A DNA stretch of 64,000 bases, from the NCBI GenBank assembly GCA_900541015.1, contig UQIB01000010.1, forward strand, positions 5,939 to 69,938. The letters are read 5' to 3'. The position numbers were made by a program, and so were the translations under genes. This document shows, piece by piece, positions 61,829-64,000 of the stretch. This DNA comes from an uncultured Collinsella sp. GTDB taxonomy: Bacteria > Actinomycetota > Coriobacteriia > Coriobacteriales > Coriobacteriaceae. The stretch's first letter is position 1. Each line of letters starts with the position of its first letter. The notes under the pieces are model-generated. The model was not told where the DNA came from. It did no database searches and was given only the letters and a program-made list of their open reading frames with translations.

Positions 61829-63661
61829 ATGGCTCGACTGCATGTAATGGAACGCAGCCACGCTCAGGCCGTCATGGACGACCTGCACGATGCGCTCGGA
61901 CGCCGTTTGGCGGTGAGTTCGCTCGCCCCGTGTCCCGTTGAGTTTACGGCAGCGCTCGTCAACCTGTGCTCCACTCAGAGCTGTGGCAAGTGCACGCCCT
62001 GCCGCGTGGGCCTGAGCGCACTGAGTGACCTGCTCGCTGATGTGCTCGAAGGGCGTGCCGATGAGTCTACGCTCAACCTGATTGAGCGCACGGCCCACAC
62101 CATCTACCTTTCGAGCGACTGCGCCATCGGCTACGAAGCTGGCGCCATGGCGCTCACGGCCATTCGCGGCTTCCGCGACGATTTTGAGCATCACATTCGC
62201 GAGCACTCCTGCGGCTTTGACCGCGAGGCCCGCGTCCCGTGCGTCTCGGGCTGCCCGGCGCACGTCGACATTCCCGGGTACATTTCGCTCGTCGAGGCCG
62301 GCCGCTATGCCGATGCCGTCAAGGTCATCCGCAAGAATAACCCGCTGCCGCTCGTCTGCGGCCTGGTGTGCGAGCATCCCTGCGAGATGCACTGTCGCCG
62401 TGGCATGGTCGACGACCCCATGAATATCCTCGCCCTCAAGCGTTTTGCCGTTGAGCACAGCGACCTCAACGACCACAAACCGCATGTAGTGGACAACACC
62501 GGTAAGCGCGTCGCCGTGATCGGCGGCGGCCCGGCCGGCCTTTCCTGCGCTTACTACCTGGCCGTGATGGGTCATAAGGTGACCATCTTTGAGCAGCGTC
62601 ACCACCTGGGCGGCATGCTGCGCTACGGCATCCCCAGCTATCGTCTGCCGCGCGAGCGTCTGCAGGCCGAGATCGACTGGATCTTGAGCGCCGGCATCGA
62701 CGTTGAGCTCGACCACTCCGTGAACGGCGAGGAGCTTGCCCGCCTGCGCGACGAGTTCGATGCCGTCTATCTGGCCATTGGTGCCCACAGCGATAAGAAG
62801 CTCGGCCTTCCGGGCGAAGAGGCTCCCGGCGTGGAGTCGGCCGTCAAGATGCTGCGTGCCATCGGCGACGACGAGCTGCCCGACCTGAGCGGCCAGCGCG
62901 TGTGCGTCATCGGCGGCGGCAACGTGGCCATGGACGTGGCGCGCTCTGCCGTGCGCTGCGGTGCCGAAAAGGTAAGCATCGTCTACCGCCGCCGCATCTG
63001 CGATATGACGGCTCAGGACGCCGAGATTGCCGGTGCCCAGGCCGAGGGCTGCGAGGTGCTGGAGCTGACGGCCCCGCTCGCCATCGAGACGGGCGAGGAC
63101 GGTCGCGTGAGCGGCCTGCGCGTGCAACCGCAGATTATCGGCGAGCCCCGTCGCGGTCGTCCGGCCCCGCGTGCCGCCGCGACGCCCGAGCGCGTCATTC
63201 CCTGCGAGCGCGTGTTCGTGGCCATCGGCCAGGACATCGATTCCAAGCCGTTTGAGGAGATGGGCATCGCCTGCAAGTGGGGCTGCGTGGTCACCGATTC
63301 GGACGGCGCCGTGCCCAACTTCGATGGCCTCTTTAGCGGCGGCGACTGCCAGACCGGTCCCGCCACCGTCATCCGAGCCATCAATGCCGGCCGCGTAGCT
63401 TCGGCAAACATCGACCGCTATCTGGGCTTCGACCACAAGATCAAGCTCGACGTGGAGCTGCCGACCGTCCAGTTTAAGGGCAAGCACGAGTGCGGCCGCT
63501 GCGAGCTGGGCGAGCGCGAGGCTGGCGAGCGTATTCACGATTGGAATCTGGTCGAGCAGGGCCTTACCGAGGAGGAGGCGCGCCAGGAGGCAAGCCGCTG
63601 CCTGCGTTGCGACCACTTTGGCTTTGGCGCGTTCCGCGGAGGGAGGAACCTGGAATGGTAG
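61829..63661 (+). CDS. NuoF-like iron-sulfur domain fused to a GltD-like NAD(P)/FAD oxidoreductase
   Basis: A 610-residue protein. The N-terminal ~110 residues match the C-terminal NuoF cluster domain (STQSCGKCTPCRVGLSALSD). Next comes a GltD-type double-cluster domain (VPCVSGCPAHVDIPGYISLV, CGLVCEHPCEMHCRRGMVDD), then FAD (VAVIGGGPAGLSCAYYLAVM) and NAD(P) (VCVIGGGNVAMDVARSAVRC) folds, and a C-terminal CLRCDHFGFG. Such proteins feed electrons from NAD(P)H to a partner, often an FeFe hydrogenase or formate dehydrogenase. The next gene overlaps it and starts with a NuoG/HydA-type 2Fe-2S domain. ATG 61829 has GAGAGGGG upstream. Confidence 0.85.
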   Translation: MARLHVMERSHAQAVMDDLHDALGRRLAVSSLAPCPVEFTAALVNLCSTQSCGKCTPCRVGLSALSDLLADVLEGRADESTLNLIERTAHTIYLSSDCAIGYEAGAMALTAIRGFRDDFEHHIREHSCGFDREARVPCVSGCPAHVDIPGYISLVEAGRYADAVKVIRKNNPLPLVCGLVCEHPCEMHCRRGMVDDPMNILALKRFAVEHSDLNDHKPHVVDNTGKRVAVIGGGPAGLSCAYYLAVMGHKVTIFEQRHHLGGMLRYGIPSYRLPRERLQAEIDWILSAGIDVELDHSVNGEELARLRDEFDAVYLAIGAHSDKKLGLPGEEAPGVESAVKMLRAIGDDELPDLSGQRVCVIGGGNVAMDVARSAVRCGAEKVSIVYRRRICDMTAQDAEIAGAQAEGCEVLELTAPLAIETGEDGRVSGLRVQPQIIGEPRRGRPAPRAAATPERVIPCERVFVAIGQDIDSKPFEEMGIACKWGCVVTDSDGAVPNFDGLFSGGDCQTGPATVIRAINAGRVASANIDRYLGFDHKIKLDVELPTVQFKGKHECGRCELGEREAGERIHDWNLVEQGLTEEEARQEASRCLRCDHFGFGAFRGGRNLEW

Positions 63662-64000
63662 AGCTCAACAACCCCACTGTCAGCGACAACACCGAAAGCG
63701 GAGCACTCAATATGGTCAAGCTCACTATCGATAATTGCGAGGTCGTGGTACCCGAGCACACCACGATCCTGGACGCGGCCAAGTCCGTCGGTATCCAGAT
63801 TCCCACCCTGTGCTACCTGCGCGATCTGGACGAGATCGGCGGCTGCCGCGTGTGCGTGGTCGAGGTTGAGGGCTGCGACCAGCTGGTTGCCGCCTGCAAC
63901 AACTACGTGCTCGATGGCATGGTGGTCCACACCAACAGCCCCAAGGCCCGCGAGGCCCGTCGCACCAACGTGCAGCTGCTGCTGTCCCAGCACGATTCGC
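63655..64000 (+). CDS. NuoG/HydA-type iron-sulfur protein, 3' end outside the window
   Basis: The visible 115 residues include a 2Fe-2S ferredoxin-like domain: VKLTIDNCEVVVPEHTTILD, then TLCYLRDL, GGCRVCVVEVEG and VAACNNYVL, with the C-x11-C-x2-C-x12-C spacing of NuoG and FeFe-hydrogenase N-termini. It continues into a region rich in Arg and Ala as in those proteins. It could be an FeFe hydrogenase, a formate dehydrogenase alpha subunit or NuoG; the catalytic part is not visible. The first ATG (63655) overlaps the previous stop and has GGGAGGAA upstream; a second ATG at 63712 is also possible. Confidence 0.8.
   Translation, partial: MVELNNPTVSDNTESGALNMVKLTIDNCEVVVPEHTTILDAAKSVGIQIPTLCYLRDLDEIGGCRVCVVEVEGCDQLVAACNNYVLDGMVVHTNSPKAREARRTNVQLLLSQHDS

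Overview
The window looks like a chromosomal segment of a Collinsella-type gut actinobacterium (Coriobacteriia). The organism call is an inference from three things: high GC with strong GC3 bias, a metabolic set that fits an anaerobic sugar fermenter (several PTS systems, a rubredoxin with a flavin reductase, GltBD, a NuoF/GltD-like fusion beside a NuoG/HydA-like N-terminus), and abundant intergenic palindromes. No 16S or other marker gene is present.

Layout. 1-5.1 kb: the end of a VanZ-like gene, then a MurNAc recycling locus (murR-murQ-murP-mupG). 5.2-8.9 kb: an Spx/ArsC-like protein, a regulator-like remnant, tRNA-Gln(CTG) and tRNA-Glu(CTC), a TPR protein with smpB, then a flavin reductase and a rubredoxin. 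9-20.3 kb: an NRAMP Mn transporter (minus strand), gltBD, an unknown protein, an amidohydrolase and a zinc-ribbon membrane protein. 20.4-23.6 kb: copper homeostasis (copA, copZ, csoR on minus) with a CsoR-type operator. 23.8-53.8 kb: a 30-kb phosphothreonine-signalling island. 54.5-56.7 kb: a DEAD-box helicase with an RGG-like tail. 57-61.6 kb: a PTS alpha-glucoside operon (IIA, LicT-like antiterminator, IICB, GH4 6-phospho-alpha-glucosidase). 61.8-64 kb: a redox operon running off the window.

The island is the most unusual part. It encodes three Ser/Thr kinase-like proteins (two membrane-anchored paralogues and one 1166-residue polytopic kinase), one PP2C phosphatase, two FHA proteins, a Clp-type AAA+ ATPase, an NrdG-like radical-SAM protein, two TIR-domain proteins (one fused to a methyltransferase), a channel-like membrane protein with NAD-binding-type and RyR-like regions, and many membrane or unrecognised proteins. 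The large kinase begins with eleven ETVTV-like repeats, which look like an array of phospho-Thr docking sites for the FHA proteins. It resembles the Thr-phosphorylation control module of type VI secretion (kinase, phosphatase, FHA, Clp ATPase), but no secretion-tail gene is present.

Seven promoters in the island share a perfect palindrome, GTTGCGCAAC, followed by exactly 20 bp and a -10-like hexamer. They serve nearly every transcription unit of the island on both strands, so the island looks like one regulon controlled by a factor not encoded next to it. Outside the island, intergenic regions carry several dispersed palindrome families. The largest (GTCTCGATCTGTAACA with its inverted partner) has nine full copies and one half copy, with paired base changes in some arms.
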